From Fictibacillus halophilus (GTDB lineage Bacteria > Bacillota > Bacilli > Bacillales > Fictibacillaceae), in contig NZ_JAEACF010000005.1 in assembly GCF_016401385.1 (NCBI RefSeq), positions 1 through 61,289 of the forward strand: a DNA stretch of 61,289 bases. The letters are read 5' to 3'. Made by a program: the position numbers and the translations under genes. The first letter of the stretch is position 1. Each line of letters begins with the position of its first letter. Shown piece by piece: positions 44,427 through 55,725 of this stretch. The notes under the pieces are model-generated. The model ran no database searches, was not told where the DNA came from, and worked only from the letters and a program-made list of their open reading frames with translations.

Positions 44427-44867
44427 ATGAAACTTCATGAGTTGAAGCCATCAGAAGGATCCCGTAAAGTTCGCAACCGTGTAGGTCGCGGTATCGGATC
44501 AGGCAATGGTAAAACAAGTGGTCGTGGTCATAAAGGTCAAAACTCTCGTTCAGGCGGTGGTGTTAGACCTGGATTCGAAGGTGGACAAAATCCACTAGCA
44601 CGTCGTTTACCGAAACGCGGATTCACAAACCCTACTCGTAAAGAGTATGCAGTTGTAAATCTTGAGAAGCTAGTTCGTTTTGAAGAGGGCACAGTAGTTA
44701 CTCCGGAACTTCTTATCGAAACAGGAGTAGTTAGCAGTCTTAAAAACGGAATTAAAGTTCTAGGAAATGGCAAGTTAGAAGCTAAGCTTACAGTTAAGGC
44801 GCACAAATTCTCTGTTTCTGCTAAAGAAGCAATTGAAGCAGCGGGCGGAACTACTGAGGTGATCTAA
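44427..44867 (+). CDS. rplO: 50S ribosomal protein L15
   Basis: A late-assembly 50S protein. It is 146 aa with the basic, Gly-rich N-terminal tail ([19 protein letters not shown]) and a C-terminal globular domain. GAGGAGGTG precedes the ATG. Its TAA overlaps the secY ATG by one base. Confidence 0.98.
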   Translation: MKLHELKPSEGSRKVRNRVGRGIGSGNGKTSGRGHKGQNSRSGGGVRPGFEGGQNPLARRLPKRGFTNPTRKEYAVVNLEKLVRFEEGTVVTPELLIETGVVSSLKNGIKVLGNGKLEAKLTVKAHKFSVSAKEAIEAAGGTTEVI

Positions 44868-46168
44868 TGTTCCAGACAATCTCCAACATTATGCGTGTGG
44901 GTGATCTGAGAAACAAGATATTGTTTACACTTGCTATGCTGGTAGTGTTCCGTCTAGGAACATTTATCCCAGTACCAGGCGTAAATCGCGATGTACTGAA
45001 ATTCAGTACAGGCGACAGTGCTAACATTTTTGGTTTTTTGAATACGTTTGGCGGTGGAGCTTTACAGAACTTCTCCATTTTCGCTATGGGTATCATGCCG
45101 TATATTACAGCATCGATCATCGTGCAGCTTCTGCAGATGGACGTTGTTCCTAAATTTACGGAGTGGAGTAAGCAAGGTGAAGTTGGGCGTAAGAAGTTAG
45201 CTCAATTCACTCGTTATGGAACTATTGTTCTTGGTTTTATCCAGGCAATCGGTATGTCTATCGGTTTTAACAATCTTTTCCCAGGACTTATTCAAAACCC
45301 TAGTATGTCTACGTATCTTTTTATCGCGTTAGTTTTAACTGCAGGTACTGCATTCTTAATGTGGTTAGGTGAGCAGATTACCCTTAAGGGGATTGGAAAC
45401 GGAATTTCAGTTCTGATTTTTGCGGGGATTGCCGCAGCTATTCCTACAGCAGTTAACCAGCTTTTCACAACGCAATTTGAAGGTGGTAACGATCAGTTAT
45501 TCATGCATATTGTAACGATTGTACTGCTTGCTCTTGCGATTGTACTCATTATTATGGGTGTTATCTTTATTCAACAAGGTGTTCGGAAAATCCCGATTCA
45601 GTATGCAAAGCGAGTCGTTGGAACAAAGCCTGTTGGCGGCCAGTCAACTCATCTTCCGATTAAAGTAAACGCAGCAGGTGTTATCCCGGTTATCTTCGCG
45701 ATTTCCTTGATCATCACGCCAAGAACTGTTGCTGGCTTCTTCGGACAGAATGATGTAACGACTTGGATTATCAACACGTTTGACTACACGAAACCAGTCG
45801 GAATGATTATATATGCGCTCCTTATTATTGGATTCTCGTATTTCTATACGTTCATCCAAGTTAATCCGGAGCAAATGGCGGAAAACTTAAAGAAGCAGGG
45901 TGGATACATTCCTGGCATTCGTCCAGGAGCTAACACTCAAACTTATATAACAAGAATTCTGTATCGATTAACATTTGTTGGATCTCTATTCCTGGCTGCA
46001 ATTGCAGTCCTGCCAGTTGTCTTTACAGCAATTCCAGGTTTGAACCTTCCGCCAGCCATTCAAATTGGTGGAACAAGCTTGCTGATTGTTGTAGGTGTGG
46101 CACTAGACACCATGAAGCAAATTGAGAGTCAGCTGATCAAGCGACACTACAAAGGCTTCATAAAATAA
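44867..46168 (+). CDS. secY: Preprotein translocase subunit SecY
   Basis: The channel-forming subunit of the Sec translocon. It is 433 aa with ten predicted membrane helices; the first follows the cytoplasmic [18 protein letters not shown] start. The plug segment lies near residues 45-65 and the conserved cytosolic GQSTHLPIKVNAAGVIPVIF block is present. The TAATG junction couples it to rplO. Confidence 0.98.
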   Translation: MFQTISNIMRVGDLRNKILFTLAMLVVFRLGTFIPVPGVNRDVLKFSTGDSANIFGFLNTFGGGALQNFSIFAMGIMPYITASIIVQLLQMDVVPKFTEWSKQGEVGRKKLAQFTRYGTIVLGFIQAIGMSIGFNNLFPGLIQNPSMSTYLFIALVLTAGTAFLMWLGEQITLKGIGNGISVLIFAGIAAAIPTAVNQLFTTQFEGGNDQLFMHIVTIVLLALAIVLIIMGVIFIQQGVRKIPIQYAKRVVGTKPVGGQSTHLPIKVNAAGVIPVIFAISLIITPRTVAGFFGQNDVTTWIINTFDYTKPVGMIIYALLIIGFSYFYTFIQVNPEQMAENLKKQGGYIPGIRPGANTQTYITRILYRLTFVGSLFLAAIAVLPVVFTAIPGLNLPPAIQIGGTSLLIVVGVALDTMKQIESQLIKRHYKGFIK

Positions 46169-46201
46169 GAGCACGGGAAGATTCATCTTCCCATCATGCT
46201 C
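46169..46201 (+). promoter_or_regulatory. Hairpin between secY and adk
   Basis: gagca-c-gggaag / cttccc-atca-tgctc gives an interrupted 11-bp stem right after the secY stop. A-rich rather than T-rich sequence follows, so it is not a classic terminator. It may separate or stabilise mRNA segments. Confidence 0.5.
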
Positions 46202-46237
46202 TTAAAAAAAGACGATTGTGATTTATGGAGGGATTAG

Positions 46238-47634
<1,397 letters not shown>

Positions 47635-47648
47635 GTGAAGGTGATGAG

Positions 47649-47972
47649 ATGGTAAGCGAATCTGATTCGGTACCGAACATAGGTCAACTGGTTCGGATAC
47701 TAAAAGGAAGAGACGCAGATCGGTTAGGTGTGATTGTCGGTATTCTCGATGGGCGTTTCGTCCTCGTAGCAGATGGTGACAAGAGAAAGTTTGATCGAGC
47801 CAAGCGCAAGAACCTAAACCACTTAGAACTGCTGGATTTTACTTCTCCGGAAGTTGTTAAAAGCATTCTTGAAACAGGTCGTGTAACCAATGGCAAATTG
47901 CGTTATGCAGTAGCGAAGTTTTCCGACGAGAAAGTCATTGCTCTGAAGAAGGGAGATCAAGTCGATGGCTAA
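47649..47972 (+). CDS. KOW-domain RNA-binding protein, L14e-like (YbzG family)
   Basis: A 107-aa protein with an N-terminal KOW-like segment ([35 protein letters not shown]), similar to the archaeal/eukaryal L14e fold. A small protein of this type occupies the map-infA gap in many bacilli, but its role is unknown. GAAGGTGATG precedes the ATG. Its last 8 nt overlap infA, so translation is coupled to IF-1. Confidence 0.85.
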   Translation: MVSESDSVPNIGQLVRILKGRDADRLGVIVGILDGRFVLVADGDKRKFDRAKRKNLNHLELLDFTSPEVVKSILETGRVTNGKLRYAVAKFSDEKVIALKKGDQVDG

Positions 47973-48183
47973 AGATGATGTTATTGAGGTCGAAGGTACA
48001 GTAATTGAACCTCTTCCGAACGCCATGTTTCGTGTTGAACTAGAAAACGGACACAAAGTTCTAGCGCACGTTTCTGGAAAGATTCGTATGCACTACATTC
48101 GAATTCTTCCAGGGGATAAAGTAACCGTAGAATTGTCTCCGTATGACTTATCACGTGGTCGTATAACGTATCGTTTTAAATAA
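47965..48183 (+). CDS. infA: Translation initiation factor IF-1
   Basis: IF-1 blocks the ribosomal A site during initiation. It is a 72-aa OB-fold protein ([20 protein letters not shown] ... [15 protein letters not shown]). GAAGGGAG lies in the preceding gene. It is nearly identical to other Bacillaceae IF-1. Confidence 0.98.
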   Translation: MAKDDVIEVEGTVIEPLPNAMFRVELENGHKVLAHVSGKIRMHYIRILPGDKVTVELSPYDLSRGRITYRFK

Positions 48184-48215
48184 TCAATGTACTCCGTGAC
48201 ATAAGGAGGTTATAA

Positions 48216-48332
<117 letters not shown>

Positions 48333-48353
48333 TATACAGGAGGTGCAAAAATT

Positions 48354-48719
48354 ATGGCACGTGTTGCAGGTGTAGATATTCCTCGTGATAAGCGAGTAGT
48401 AATCTCTTTAACATACATCTTCGGTATCGGTAAAACAAAAGCACAGCAAATTCTTGCTGGAGCTGGAGTTTCTGAAGATACACGCGTTCGTGATCTTACT
48501 GAAGATGAATTAAATAAAATCCGCGAAGTCATCGATGGACACAAAGTGGAAGGTGACCTTCGTCGTGAAGTATCACTAAACATCAAGCGTCTAATCGAGA
48601 TCGGAGCATATCGTGGTGTTCGTCATCGTCGTGGATTACCAGTACGTGGTCAAAACACGAAGAACAACTCCCGTACTCGTAAAGGACCTCGTCGTACAGT
48701 AGCGAATAAGAAAAAGTAA
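48354..48719 (+). CDS. rpsM: 30S ribosomal protein S13
   Basis: S13 makes inter-subunit bridges and touches P-site tRNA with its C-terminal tail. It is 121 aa with the helix-two-turn-helix core ([14 protein letters not shown]) and the basic tail [26 protein letters not shown] precedes the ATG. Confidence 0.98.
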   Translation: MARVAGVDIPRDKRVVISLTYIFGIGKTKAQQILAGAGVSEDTRVRDLTEDELNKIREVIDGHKVEGDLRREVSLNIKRLIEIGAYRGVRHRRGLPVRGQNTKNNSRTRKGPRRTVANKKK

Positions 48720-48739
48720 GTAAAGGAGGTAAACTCTAA

Positions 48740-49135
48740 ATGGCAAAAGCACGTAAGACTAATACACGTAAACGTCGTGTCAAAAAGAATGTTGAAGTCG
48801 GCGTAGCACATATCCGTTCTACATTCAACAACACGATCATTACGATCACTGACACGCACGGGAACGCAATCTCTTGGGCGACTGCTGGTCACCTAGGATT
48901 TAAAGGTTCTCGTAAGTCTACTCCGTTCGCAGCACAAATGGCAGCTGAAACAGCTGGTAAAACTGCAATGGAACATGGTATGAAAACGTTGGAAGTATCC
49001 GTTAAAGGACCTGGTGCTGGACGTGAAGCAGCAATCCGTGCCCTTCAAGCGGTAGGCTTAGAAGTAACAGCTATTCGTGACGTTACTCCTGTACCTCACA
49101 ACGGTTGCCGCCCGCCAAAACGCCGTCGCGTGTAA
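48740..49135 (+). CDS. rpsK: 30S ribosomal protein S11
   Basis: A platform protein near the E-site mRNA. It is 131 aa with the conserved [19 protein letters not shown] segment and the C-terminal [27 protein letters not shown] precedes the ATG. A 143-nt structured gap separates it from rpoA. Confidence 0.98.
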   Translation: MAKARKTNTRKRRVKKNVEVGVAHIRSTFNNTIITITDTHGNAISWATAGHLGFKGSRKSTPFAAQMAAETAGKTAMEHGMKTLEVSVKGPGAGREAAIRALQAVGLEVTAIRDVTPVPHNGCRPPKRRRV

Positions 49136-49213
49136 CAATATACACGGTATATATTTCTATAACTTGTCTATAATGGTTATAGTGAAAGTTTTGGTAAATG
49201 ATAAGTCGGAATG

Positions 49214-49256
49214 CCTATGGGGAATTTCGGCTGGAAATCTCCAGCCGAGATTCGAC
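49214..49256 (+). promoter_or_regulatory. Stem-loop leader before rpoA
   Basis: tcggctgg / ccagccga is a perfect 8-bp GC-rich stem with a 6-nt loop, nested in a weaker outer pairing (gtcggaat ... attcgac). A TATAAT stands upstream at 49169-49174 without a good -35. The 143-nt gap is the longest inside the superoperon, so an internal promoter or control element is plausible but unproven. Confidence 0.5.
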
Positions 49257-49278
49257 GTTTGAAGGAGGGTTCAGTTGA

Positions 49279-50223
49279 ATGATCGAAATCGAAAAGCCAA
49301 GAATTGAGACGGTTGAAATCAGCGACGATGCCACATACGGAAAGTTTGTTGTTGAACCACTTGAACGTGGATACGGGACTACACTAGGCAACTCCTTGCG
49401 TCGTATCTTGTTGTCCTCACTACCTGGTGCAGCAGTTACATCTATTCAGATTAATGGCGTATTGCATGAGTTCTCTACAGTTGAAGGTGTAGTTGAAGAT
49501 GTTACAACCATCATCTTAAACCTAAAGAAACTTGCAATGAAGATTTACTCTGATGAAGAGAAGACACTTGAAATCGATGTACAAGGTGACGGTGTTGTAA
49601 CAGCTGGCGACATTACGCATGACAGCGATGTTGAAGTCCTTAACCCGGATCTTCATATCGCAACACTAGCAAAAGGAGCTCATTTCCAAATGAAGCTTCA
49701 TGCTAAACGTGGTCGTGGTTATGTACAGGCAGAAGGCAATAAACGCGAAGACCTGCCGATCGGAGTAATTCCTGTTGATTCCATTTACACGCCAATTTCT
49801 CGTGTAAACTATCAAGTGGAAAACACTCGTGTAGGACAAGTAACAAACTATGATAAGCTAACGCTTGATGTATGGACAGATGGGAGCATTCGTCCAGAGG
49901 AAGCAGTTTCTCTTGGTGCGAAGATCATTAGCGAACATTTAAACATTTTTGTTGGCTTAACAGATCAAGCTCAGAACGCTGAGATTATGGTAGAAAAAGA
50001 AGAAGACCAAAAAGAAAAAGTACTTGAGATGACGATCGAAGAACTTGATCTTTCTGTTCGTTCTTATAACTGCCTAAAGCGTGCTGGCATTAATACAGTT
50101 CAAGAACTTGCGAATAAGTCTGAAGAAGACATGATGAAAGTACGCAACCTTGGAAAGAAATCTCTTGAAGAAGTTCAAGAGAAACTTGAAGAGCTAGGTC
50201 TTTCATTACGCGCTGACGATTAA
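49279..50223 (+). CDS. rpoA: DNA-directed RNA polymerase alpha subunit
   Basis: Alpha nucleates RNA polymerase assembly and contacts activators and UP elements. It is 314 aa: an N-terminal dimerisation domain ([18 protein letters not shown] near 35), an acidic linker (about 228-245) and the C-terminal domain with the DNA-contacting helix-hairpin-helix ([16 protein letters not shown]). GAAGGAGGG precedes the ATG. Confidence 0.98.
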   Translation: MIEIEKPRIETVEISDDATYGKFVVEPLERGYGTTLGNSLRRILLSSLPGAAVTSIQINGVLHEFSTVEGVVEDVTTIILNLKKLAMKIYSDEEKTLEIDVQGDGVVTAGDITHDSDVEVLNPDLHIATLAKGAHFQMKLHAKRGRGYVQAEGNKREDLPIGVIPVDSIYTPISRVNYQVENTRVGQVTNYDKLTLDVWTDGSIRPEEAVSLGAKIISEHLNIFVGLTDQAQNAEIMVEKEEDQKEKVLEMTIEELDLSVRSYNCLKRAGINTVQELANKSEEDMMKVRNLGKKSLEEVQEKLEELGLSLRADD

Positions 50224-50281
50224 TTCGTAATACGCGCTTTTTCAAGACGAGAGAGAAACGCGCAGAGGAGGGAATACAAGC

Positions 50282-50644
50282 ATGGGATACCAAAAGTTAG
50301 GTCGTGTATCTGCGGTTCGTAAAGCAATGCTTCGTGATTTAGCTACTGATTTAATCATCAACGAGCGTATTGAAACTACAGAAGCACGTGCAAAAGAAGT
50401 TCGTAAATTTGCTGAGAAAATGATTACGCTTGGTAAGCGTGGAGACCTTCATGCTCGCCGTCAAGCTGCATCGTTCCTTCGTAACGAAGTAGCAGACGCT
50501 GAGTCTGGACAAAGATCTCTACAAAAGCTTTTCAGTGATCTTGCACCTCGCTATGCAGAGCGTAACGGTGGTTACACTCGCATCGCAAAAATCGGCCCTC
50601 GCCGTGGTGATGGTGCACCAATGGTTATCATTGAATTAGTTTAA
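50282..50644 (+). CDS. rplQ: 50S ribosomal protein L17
   Basis: L17 sits on the 50S surface near the tunnel exit. It is 120 aa ([20 protein letters not shown] ... [12 protein letters not shown]). AGAGGAGGG precedes the ATG. It is the last gene of the S10-spc-alpha block, closed by a terminator 11 nt later. Confidence 0.98.
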   Translation: MGYQKLGRVSAVRKAMLRDLATDLIINERIETTEARAKEVRKFAEKMITLGKRGDLHARRQAASFLRNEVADAESGQRSLQKLFSDLAPRYAERNGGYTRIAKIGPRRGDGAPMVIIELV

Positions 50645-50655
50645 TAAAACGTATG

Positions 50656-50698
50656 AAAGGGCGGGATCAAGTCTTCAATGACAATCTTGCCCTTTTTT
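50656..50698 (+). terminator. Terminator of the ribosomal superoperon
   Basis: aaagggcgggat / atcttgcccttt forms a ~12-bp stem (with G-U pairs) around a 16-nt loop, followed by TTTTTT. Confidence 0.88.
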
Positions 50699-51147
50699 AT
50701 TTTATCCTGAACATTTAAGTTGTATCAGGAATGTTAGAAATGTGTGAGTGGATTGGGTATTTGTATTGAGGTTGAGGGTATACAGTGTTTGAGTGTTGTC
50801 GTGTTGTGTCGACTCGCCGATATATGAGCCTAACTCGCGGGAATATAGCCAAAACTCGCGGGATTAATTATGAAATTTCTAGGATTATTCCGAAAAAATC
50901 TCGAATTAATGGCTAAAATACCCCATTTGGTATAAGTGATAACTAGTTATAAGAGCCGAGTCGGAATTTTTTTAAGGAAAAATAGCAGAATTGAATCCAC
51001 AGAAAGAAATTAGCGGATTTCAAGCCTCCGATGGAAAAGAGGTTTGTTGAGAAAACCTCGCTAAAAGTAACAAAGTAACAATGCTATAAGACTAATATTG
51101 AGCAGAGAGCAGCTTAGAATGAGCAGCAGTTAAGAGGAGGATGTCAC
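50699..51147. other. rplQ-ecfA1 spacer
   Basis: About 450 nt. It holds array A4 and then A/T-rich DNA with a 7-bp perfect hairpin (gaggttt / aaacctc, near 51042-51061). No ORF with a ribosome-binding site is seen. A TATAAG near 51085 could be a -10 for the ecf genes but has no clear -35. Confidence 0.6.
50812..50908. repeat. 21-nt period array A4 (ACTCGCGG)
   Basis: ACTCGC words start at 50812, 50833 and 50854. The register continues with ATTTCTAGGATTA at 50875 and AAATCTCGAATTA at 50896: five units at exactly 21 nt. It is a close relative of array A2 behind sigH, 33 kb away. Confidence 0.88.
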
Positions 51148-51978
51148 ATGGAAAACATCATTACCGTTAAAGATGTGACCTTTAATTATCCAGGAGAAGA
51201 GACACCCACACTTAAAGGTGTAACGCTAGACGTACACAAAGGGGAGTGGCTTTCGATTGTGGGTCATAACGGCTCTGGGAAGTCCACGTTGGCAAAAATG
51301 CTTAACGGACTGTTGTTGCCTAGCGAAGGGACTGTTTATGTCTCACAGTACACGACAGGCCTTCCAAATGACATTTGGGAAGTAAGAAGACTTGTAGGGA
51401 TGGTCTTTCAAAATCCTGATAATCAGTTCGTAGGCACAAGCGTACAAGATGATATTGCGTTTGGGCTTGAAAATTTCGGCGTACCGCGTGAAGAGATGGT
51501 TAAGCGTATCAATGAAAGTGTAGCAAGAGTGGGAATGGAAGCTTTCTTAAACCAAGAACCTCATCAGTTATCCGGTGGTCAGAAGCAAAGAGTCGCGATC
51601 GCTGGAATATTGGCGCAGAAACCTTCTGTAATCGTTTTGGATGAGGCGACATCGATGCTTGATCCGATCGGTCGGATTGAAGTTATCGAGACCGTGCGCG
51701 AACTGAATAAAAAAGAGGGCATCACTGTCATTTCCATCACTCATGATTTAGAGGAAGCGCTAAGTGCAGACAGAGTTGTCGTTATGAAAATGGGAGAGAA
51801 GGCAGCTGAGGGCGTACCTGAAGACATTTTTCAACAGCGTGAACTGTTGAAATCGGCCGGTCTGGATTTACCGTTTTCACTAAAGTTAAGTGAGGCTCTT
51901 CGCCAACAAGGTGTGGAGCTCGATAAAAGCTATTTAACGCAGGAAGAGCTGGTGAATGCATTATGGAAATTAGCATAA
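51148..51978 (+). CDS. ecfA1: ECF transporter ATP-binding subunit EcfA1
   Basis: One of two ATPases of the shared energy-coupling module that powers vitamin and metal uptake with various S components. Walker A GHNGSGKST (39-47), signature LSGGQ (about 141) and Walker B VIVLDE (162-167, catalytic Glu167) are intact. It is 276 aa. AAGAGGAGG precedes the ATG. It overlaps ecfA2 by 16 nt, giving 1:1 coupled synthesis. Confidence 0.96.
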   Translation: MENIITVKDVTFNYPGEETPTLKGVTLDVHKGEWLSIVGHNGSGKSTLAKMLNGLLLPSEGTVYVSQYTTGLPNDIWEVRRLVGMVFQNPDNQFVGTSVQDDIAFGLENFGVPREEMVKRINESVARVGMEAFLNQEPHQLSGGQKQRVAIAGILAQKPSVIVLDEATSMLDPIGRIEVIETVRELNKKEGITVISITHDLEEALSADRVVVMKMGEKAAEGVPEDIFQQRELLKSAGLDLPFSLKLSEALRQQGVELDKSYLTQEELVNALWKLA

Positions 51979-52829
51979 ACCGTCTAGAGCATAAATACAT
52001 GGAGGGAACACCGTTCGAGAGACGGGCGCTACATGATATTAACCTCGATATCCCGGATGGTACATTCCTTGCTTTGATCGGACATACCGGCTCTGGAAAG
52101 TCGACGCTTATTCAGCATCTTAATGGACTGTTAAAGCCTTCAGCAGGCTCGATAAAGATGGGCAGTACTGAACTTAAAGCTGGCGGAAAGAAGCAAGATT
52201 TAAAATCACTTCGAAAAAAAGCGGGAATCGTCTTTCAATATCCTGAGCATCAGCTTTTTGAAGAAACGGTTGAAAAAGATATCATGTTCGGTCCGCGGAA
52301 TTTTGGTGTGTCAGAGGAAACAGCGAAACGCACAGCTGCTAAAGTAATTGAGATGGTAGGACTTCCTGAGAGTGTTTTAAGTAAGTCTCCTTTTGATTTA
52401 AGCGGTGGCCAGATGCGCCGTGTGGCGATTGCAGGTGTTCTCGCTATGAATCCTGAAGTGCTGATTTTGGACGAGCCTACAGCAGGACTAGATCCAGCGG
52501 GGCGTGTTGAAATTATGGAGTTGTTCTATTCACTTCATGAAAGAAACAACCTCACTACGATACTTGTTACTCACAGTATGGAGGATGCGTCGAGGTACGC
52601 CGATGAGATCGCTGTGATGCATAAAGGTGAACTATATCTGCATGGTAAACCGACTGACATCTTTAGTGAGCGAGAAGCTCTCCAGAAAGCAGGATTAGAT
52701 GTGCCAGAGACCGTTCAATTTTTACAAAAGTGGAACGAGAAGTCTGGACTGAATCTTGCATTATCGAAGTTTACAGTGGAAGAGCTGGCTAAACAAGTTA
52801 GTCAGAGTCTGAAGAAGAGGGGGAACTAA
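51963..52829 (+). CDS. ecfA2: ECF transporter ATP-binding subunit EcfA2
   Basis: The second ATPase, forming a heterodimer with EcfA1. Walker [10 protein letters not shown] (40-48), signature LSGGQ (about 146) and Walker B VLILDEP are present. It is 288 aa. The start is inside the end of ecfA1. The ecfT start lies 1 nt after its stop. Confidence 0.96.
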   Translation: MEISINRLEHKYMEGTPFERRALHDINLDIPDGTFLALIGHTGSGKSTLIQHLNGLLKPSAGSIKMGSTELKAGGKKQDLKSLRKKAGIVFQYPEHQLFEETVEKDIMFGPRNFGVSEETAKRTAAKVIEMVGLPESVLSKSPFDLSGGQMRRVAIAGVLAMNPEVLILDEPTAGLDPAGRVEIMELFYSLHERNNLTTILVTHSMEDASRYADEIAVMHKGELYLHGKPTDIFSEREALQKAGLDVPETVQFLQKWNEKSGLNLALSKFTVEELAKQVSQSLKKRGN

Positions 52830-52830
52830 T

Positions 52831-53628
52831 ATGCTGCAGAATGTAATCATCGGGCAGTATTATCCAGCTTCCTCTCCACTTCATCGAATGGATTCACGTT
52901 CGAAGCTTATTGCTGCTTTCTTTTATTTGTTTATCGTCTTTTTGGCGAACAACTGGGTGACTTATGGTGTACTGATCGCTTTTACGTTTGTAACGATCCG
53001 TTTATCAAAAGTGCCACTACGCTTTTTGTATAAAGGATTAAAGCCGATCCTTTTACTCGTCGTGTTTACGATGCTATTGCATATTTTCTTAACGAAGGAA
53101 GGCGATCTGCTTTATAAAGCAGGCTTTCTTGAAATTTACGAAGGCGGAGTGATTCAAGGGATATTCATCGCACTAAGGCTTTTGCTCCTTGTAATGATGA
53201 CGTCACTTTTGACATTAACGACAACACCGATTGATATTACCGACGGGTTGGAGCATCTATTAGGACCTTTGAAGAAGTGGAAACTCCCTGTACATGAATT
53301 CGCGTTAATGATGTCGATCTCACTCCGGTTTATTCCAACGCTCTTACAAGAGACGGAAAAGATCATGAAGGCACAGATGGCACGTGGTGCTGATTTCACG
53401 AGCGGACCGATCAAAGAACGAGCAAAGGCTTTTGTACCGCTGTTGGTACCGTTATTTGTTTCTTCGTTTAAGAGGGCTGAAGAACTCGCTCTTGCGATGG
53501 AAGCGAGAGGATACCGCGGTGGTGAAGGAAGAACGAGACTTCGTGCTCTAGAGTGGCATCAGCGTGATACGTTTGCACTGCTGTTATTAGCATTGCTGAC
53601 ACTTTCGCTATTCTTATTACGCAATTAA
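52831..53628 (+). CDS. ecfT: ECF transporter transmembrane subunit EcfT
   Basis: The membrane scaffold that couples ATP hydrolysis to the substrate-binding S component. It is 265 aa with several membrane helices (about 30-60, 65-85, 105-130, 245-263). The two Ala-Arg-Gly coupling motifs, ARG at 184-186 and 225-227, are both intact. GAGGGGG lies at the end of ecfA2. No S component is encoded nearby, fitting a group II (shared) module. Confidence 0.96.
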   Translation: MLQNVIIGQYYPASSPLHRMDSRSKLIAAFFYLFIVFLANNWVTYGVLIAFTFVTIRLSKVPLRFLYKGLKPILLLVVFTMLLHIFLTKEGDLLYKAGFLEIYEGGVIQGIFIALRLLLLVMMTSLLTLTTTPIDITDGLEHLLGPLKKWKLPVHEFALMMSISLRFIPTLLQETEKIMKAQMARGADFTSGPIKERAKAFVPLLVPLFVSSFKRAEELALAMEARGYRGGEGRTRLRALEWHQRDTFALLLLALLTLSLFLLRN

Positions 53629-53641
53629 AAGGAGATTGGAC

Positions 53642-54394
53642 ATGGCTCGTATGAAAGTAACCGTGGCCTATGATGGTACTGAGTTTGCCGGATACCAAAT
53701 ACAGCCTAGTGGCAGAACGGTGCAAGGAACGATTCAGACCGTCCTGCAAAAGATGCATAAAGGGAAACCTGTAGGGATTTATGCCTCAGGTCGAACAGAT
53801 GCGGGTGTTCATGCCATCGGTCAAGTGTTTCATTTTAATACACCTATGGACTTAGCTGTAGAAGCTTGGGGTAAGGCATTGAATGCGATGCTTCCAAATG
53901 ATATTCTAATAAAAGACATTGAGATGGTCAGCGATTCGTTTCACTCTCGTTTCTCTGCAACAGGCAAAGAGTATCACTATAAAATTCTACGAAGTAAGCA
54001 ACCAGACGTGTTCCAAAGAAATCATATGTTTCATTTTCCCTATCCTTTAAACATAGAGGATATGAAACAAGCTGCATCGTTATTTTTAGGTACACATGAC
54101 TTTACTTCTTTTTCATCAGCGAAGTCGGAAGTGGAAGACAAAATTCGTACGATCTTTGCTTTTGATGTTGAAGAAGAGGGAAATGTCCTAACGCTGAAGG
54201 TAAGAGGCAGTGGATTTTTATATAACATGGTTCGCATTCTTGTTGGTACACTATTAGAAGTGGGACAGGGGAAGCTCAAACCCCATGAGATCTCAGCGAT
54301 TATAAAAAGCAAGGACCGAGCGCTGGCTGGAAAAACAGCACCGGCAAACGGACTCTATCTCTTTCATGTAGATTACGAAGATAAAACGGAATAA
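53642..54394 (+). CDS. truA: tRNA pseudouridine(38-40) synthase TruA
   Basis: TruA converts uridines 38-40 of the anticodon arm to pseudouridine. Catalytic Asp53 lies in GRTDAGVHA. It is 250 aa from the ATG at 53642, 7 nt after AAGGAG; a TTG at 53636 in the same frame touches that site. It follows ecfT by 13 nt, as in B. subtilis, and is probably in the same transcript. Confidence 0.96.
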   Translation: MARMKVTVAYDGTEFAGYQIQPSGRTVQGTIQTVLQKMHKGKPVGIYASGRTDAGVHAIGQVFHFNTPMDLAVEAWGKALNAMLPNDILIKDIEMVSDSFHSRFSATGKEYHYKILRSKQPDVFQRNHMFHFPYPLNIEDMKQAASLFLGTHDFTSFSSAKSEVEDKIRTIFAFDVEEEGNVLTLKVRGSGFLYNMVRILVGTLLEVGQGKLKPHEISAIIKSKDRALAGKTAPANGLYLFHVDYEDKTE

Positions 54395-54408
54395 TATTTA
54401 GGATACGC

Positions 54409-54437
54409 TTGACATCGTTGTTTATATATTATAAGAT
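54409..54437 (+). promoter_or_regulatory. rplM-rpsI promoter
   Basis: TTGACA (54409-54414), a 17-nt spacer and TAAGAT (54432-54437), 15 nt after truA and before the L13 leader. Confidence 0.82.
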
Positions 54438-54443
54438 ATTATT

Positions 54444-54537
54444 TGGTATTTCTACAGATATCGTCCACATGCCCCGTGTAGATATCTCGGGAAATGTTCA
54501 CATGAATATAATGAAATTTGATTGAAGATACAGGAGG
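54444..54537 (+). ncRNA. Ribosomal protein L13 leader
   Basis: A ~95-nt untranslated leader between the rplM promoter and start. It contains the pairing tctaca (54451-54456) / tgtaga (54477-54482), with a duplicated GATATC next to each arm. Bacilli have a described L13 leader family in this exact position. I assign it by position and structure, not by a covariance search. Confidence 0.7.
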
Positions 54538-54545
54538 GAAAACAC

Positions 54546-54983
54546 ATGCGTACGACTTTCATGGCGAAAGCTTCTGAAGTAGAACGTAAATGGTTTGTGA
54601 TCGACGCTGAAGGCAAAACACTTGGACGTCTATCCAGTGAAGTTGCATCTATCCTTCGCGGTAAGCATAAGCCTATTTATACACCACACGTTGACACTGG
54701 TGATCATGTAATCATCATCAACGCTGAGAAGATTGAATTAACAGGTAAGAAATTAACAGACAAAATTTACTACCGCCACACTGGTCACCCAGGTGGACTG
54801 CGTACGAGAACTGCATTAGAAATGCGTACAACTCGTCCAGTTCAAATGCTTGAGCTAGCAATCAAAGGTATGCTTCCAAAGAACAGCCTTGGTCGCCAAA
54901 TGTTCAAAAAGCTTCACGTTTACGCTGGAGCTGAGCACAACAACCAAGCACAAAAACCTGAAAACTACGAGTTACGCGGATAA
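54546..54983 (+). CDS. rplM: 50S ribosomal protein L13
   Basis: An early-assembly 50S protein. The 145 aa from the ATG at 54546 ([20 protein letters not shown]) match B. subtilis. CAGGAGGG precedes it, so the upstream extension of the frame to 54522 is not used. rpsI follows after 16 nt. Confidence 0.97.
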   Translation: MRTTFMAKASEVERKWFVIDAEGKTLGRLSSEVASILRGKHKPIYTPHVDTGDHVIIINAEKIELTGKKLTDKIYYRHTGHPGGLRTRTALEMRTTRPVQMLELAIKGMLPKNSLGRQMFKKLHVYAGAEHNNQAQKPENYELRG

Positions 54984-54999
54984 AAAGGAGGGTATTTAC

Positions 55000-55392
55000 G
55001 TGGCACAAGTACAATATTATGGCACTGGACGTCGTAAGCACTCCGTAGCGCGTGTACGATTAGTTCCTGGTGAAGGCCGTATCGTAATCAACGGACGTGA
55101 CATTGACGAATTTTTCGGATTAGAAACTTTAAAGCTTATCGTTAAGCAACCACTTAACACAACTGAAACAACTGACAAGTATGACGTATTAGTTACTGTT
55201 CATGGCGGTGGATACACTGGACAAGCAGGAGCTATCCGTCACGGTATCTCTCGTGCGCTTCTAGAAGCAGATCCTGAGTACCGCGGTTCTCTTAAAGCAG
55301 CTGGATTCCTTACTCGTGACGCTCGTATGAAAGAGCGTAAGAAGTACGGACTTAAAGGCGCTCGTCGTGCACCTCAGTTCTCAAAACGTTAA
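55000..55392 (+). CDS. rpsI: 30S ribosomal protein S9
   Basis: The S9 tail contacts P-site tRNA. The 130 aa from the GTG at 55000 end in the invariant [19 protein letters not shown] lies just upstream. A longer frame from 54889 overlaps rplM and is rejected. A terminator follows. Confidence 0.97.
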   Translation: MAQVQYYGTGRRKHSVARVRLVPGEGRIVINGRDIDEFFGLETLKLIVKQPLNTTETTDKYDVLVTVHGGGYTGQAGAIRHGISRALLEADPEYRGSLKAAGFLTRDARMKERKKYGLKGARRAPQFSKR

Positions 55393-55409
55393 TTCTTATT
55401 ACGTTTATC

Positions 55410-55446
55410 AAAACCCTGTTCTCTTTTCGAGAGCGGGGTTTTTTAT
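55410..55446 (+). terminator. Terminator after rpsI
   Basis: aaaaccctgttctc / gagagcggggtttt, a 14-bp stem with G-U pairs and a short loop, followed by TTTT. Confidence 0.9.
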
Positions 55447-55725
55447 ATGTGATTTACCTCTGATTTAGGAAGATTGAGTCTAATTCCCAATCATTAAGCC
55501 TGATTCGAGAAAATTGAATCTGATTTTAAATAATTAGTCTGATCACAAATAATTAAGTCTAGAAAAGAAAAATTAAGTCTTTCGCAAATCCTGTATATTT
55601 ACCAACCCCTCACCATTACATCTTCTCGCAGTAAGTTTATTCCCATCTTTTATGAAGTGTCGTGAAGCCATCTCTGGAGAAAATATAGATATGGAAAACA
55701 CAACTTGATGAAAGGGGAGGTAATA
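55447..55725. other. rpsI-ybaK spacer
   Basis: About 280 nt. Array A5 fills the first half. The rest is A/T-rich with no ORF and no clear promoter. Confidence 0.6.
55473..55580. repeat. 20-nt period array A5 (ATTAAGTCT)
   Basis: Variants of ATTRAGTCTRATT recur at about 55473, 55493, 55513, 55532, 55552 and 55572: six copies, 19-20 nt apart. The exact word AATTAAGTCT occurs twice and is the reverse complement of the A1 word. It begins 27 nt after the rpsI terminator. Confidence 0.82.
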
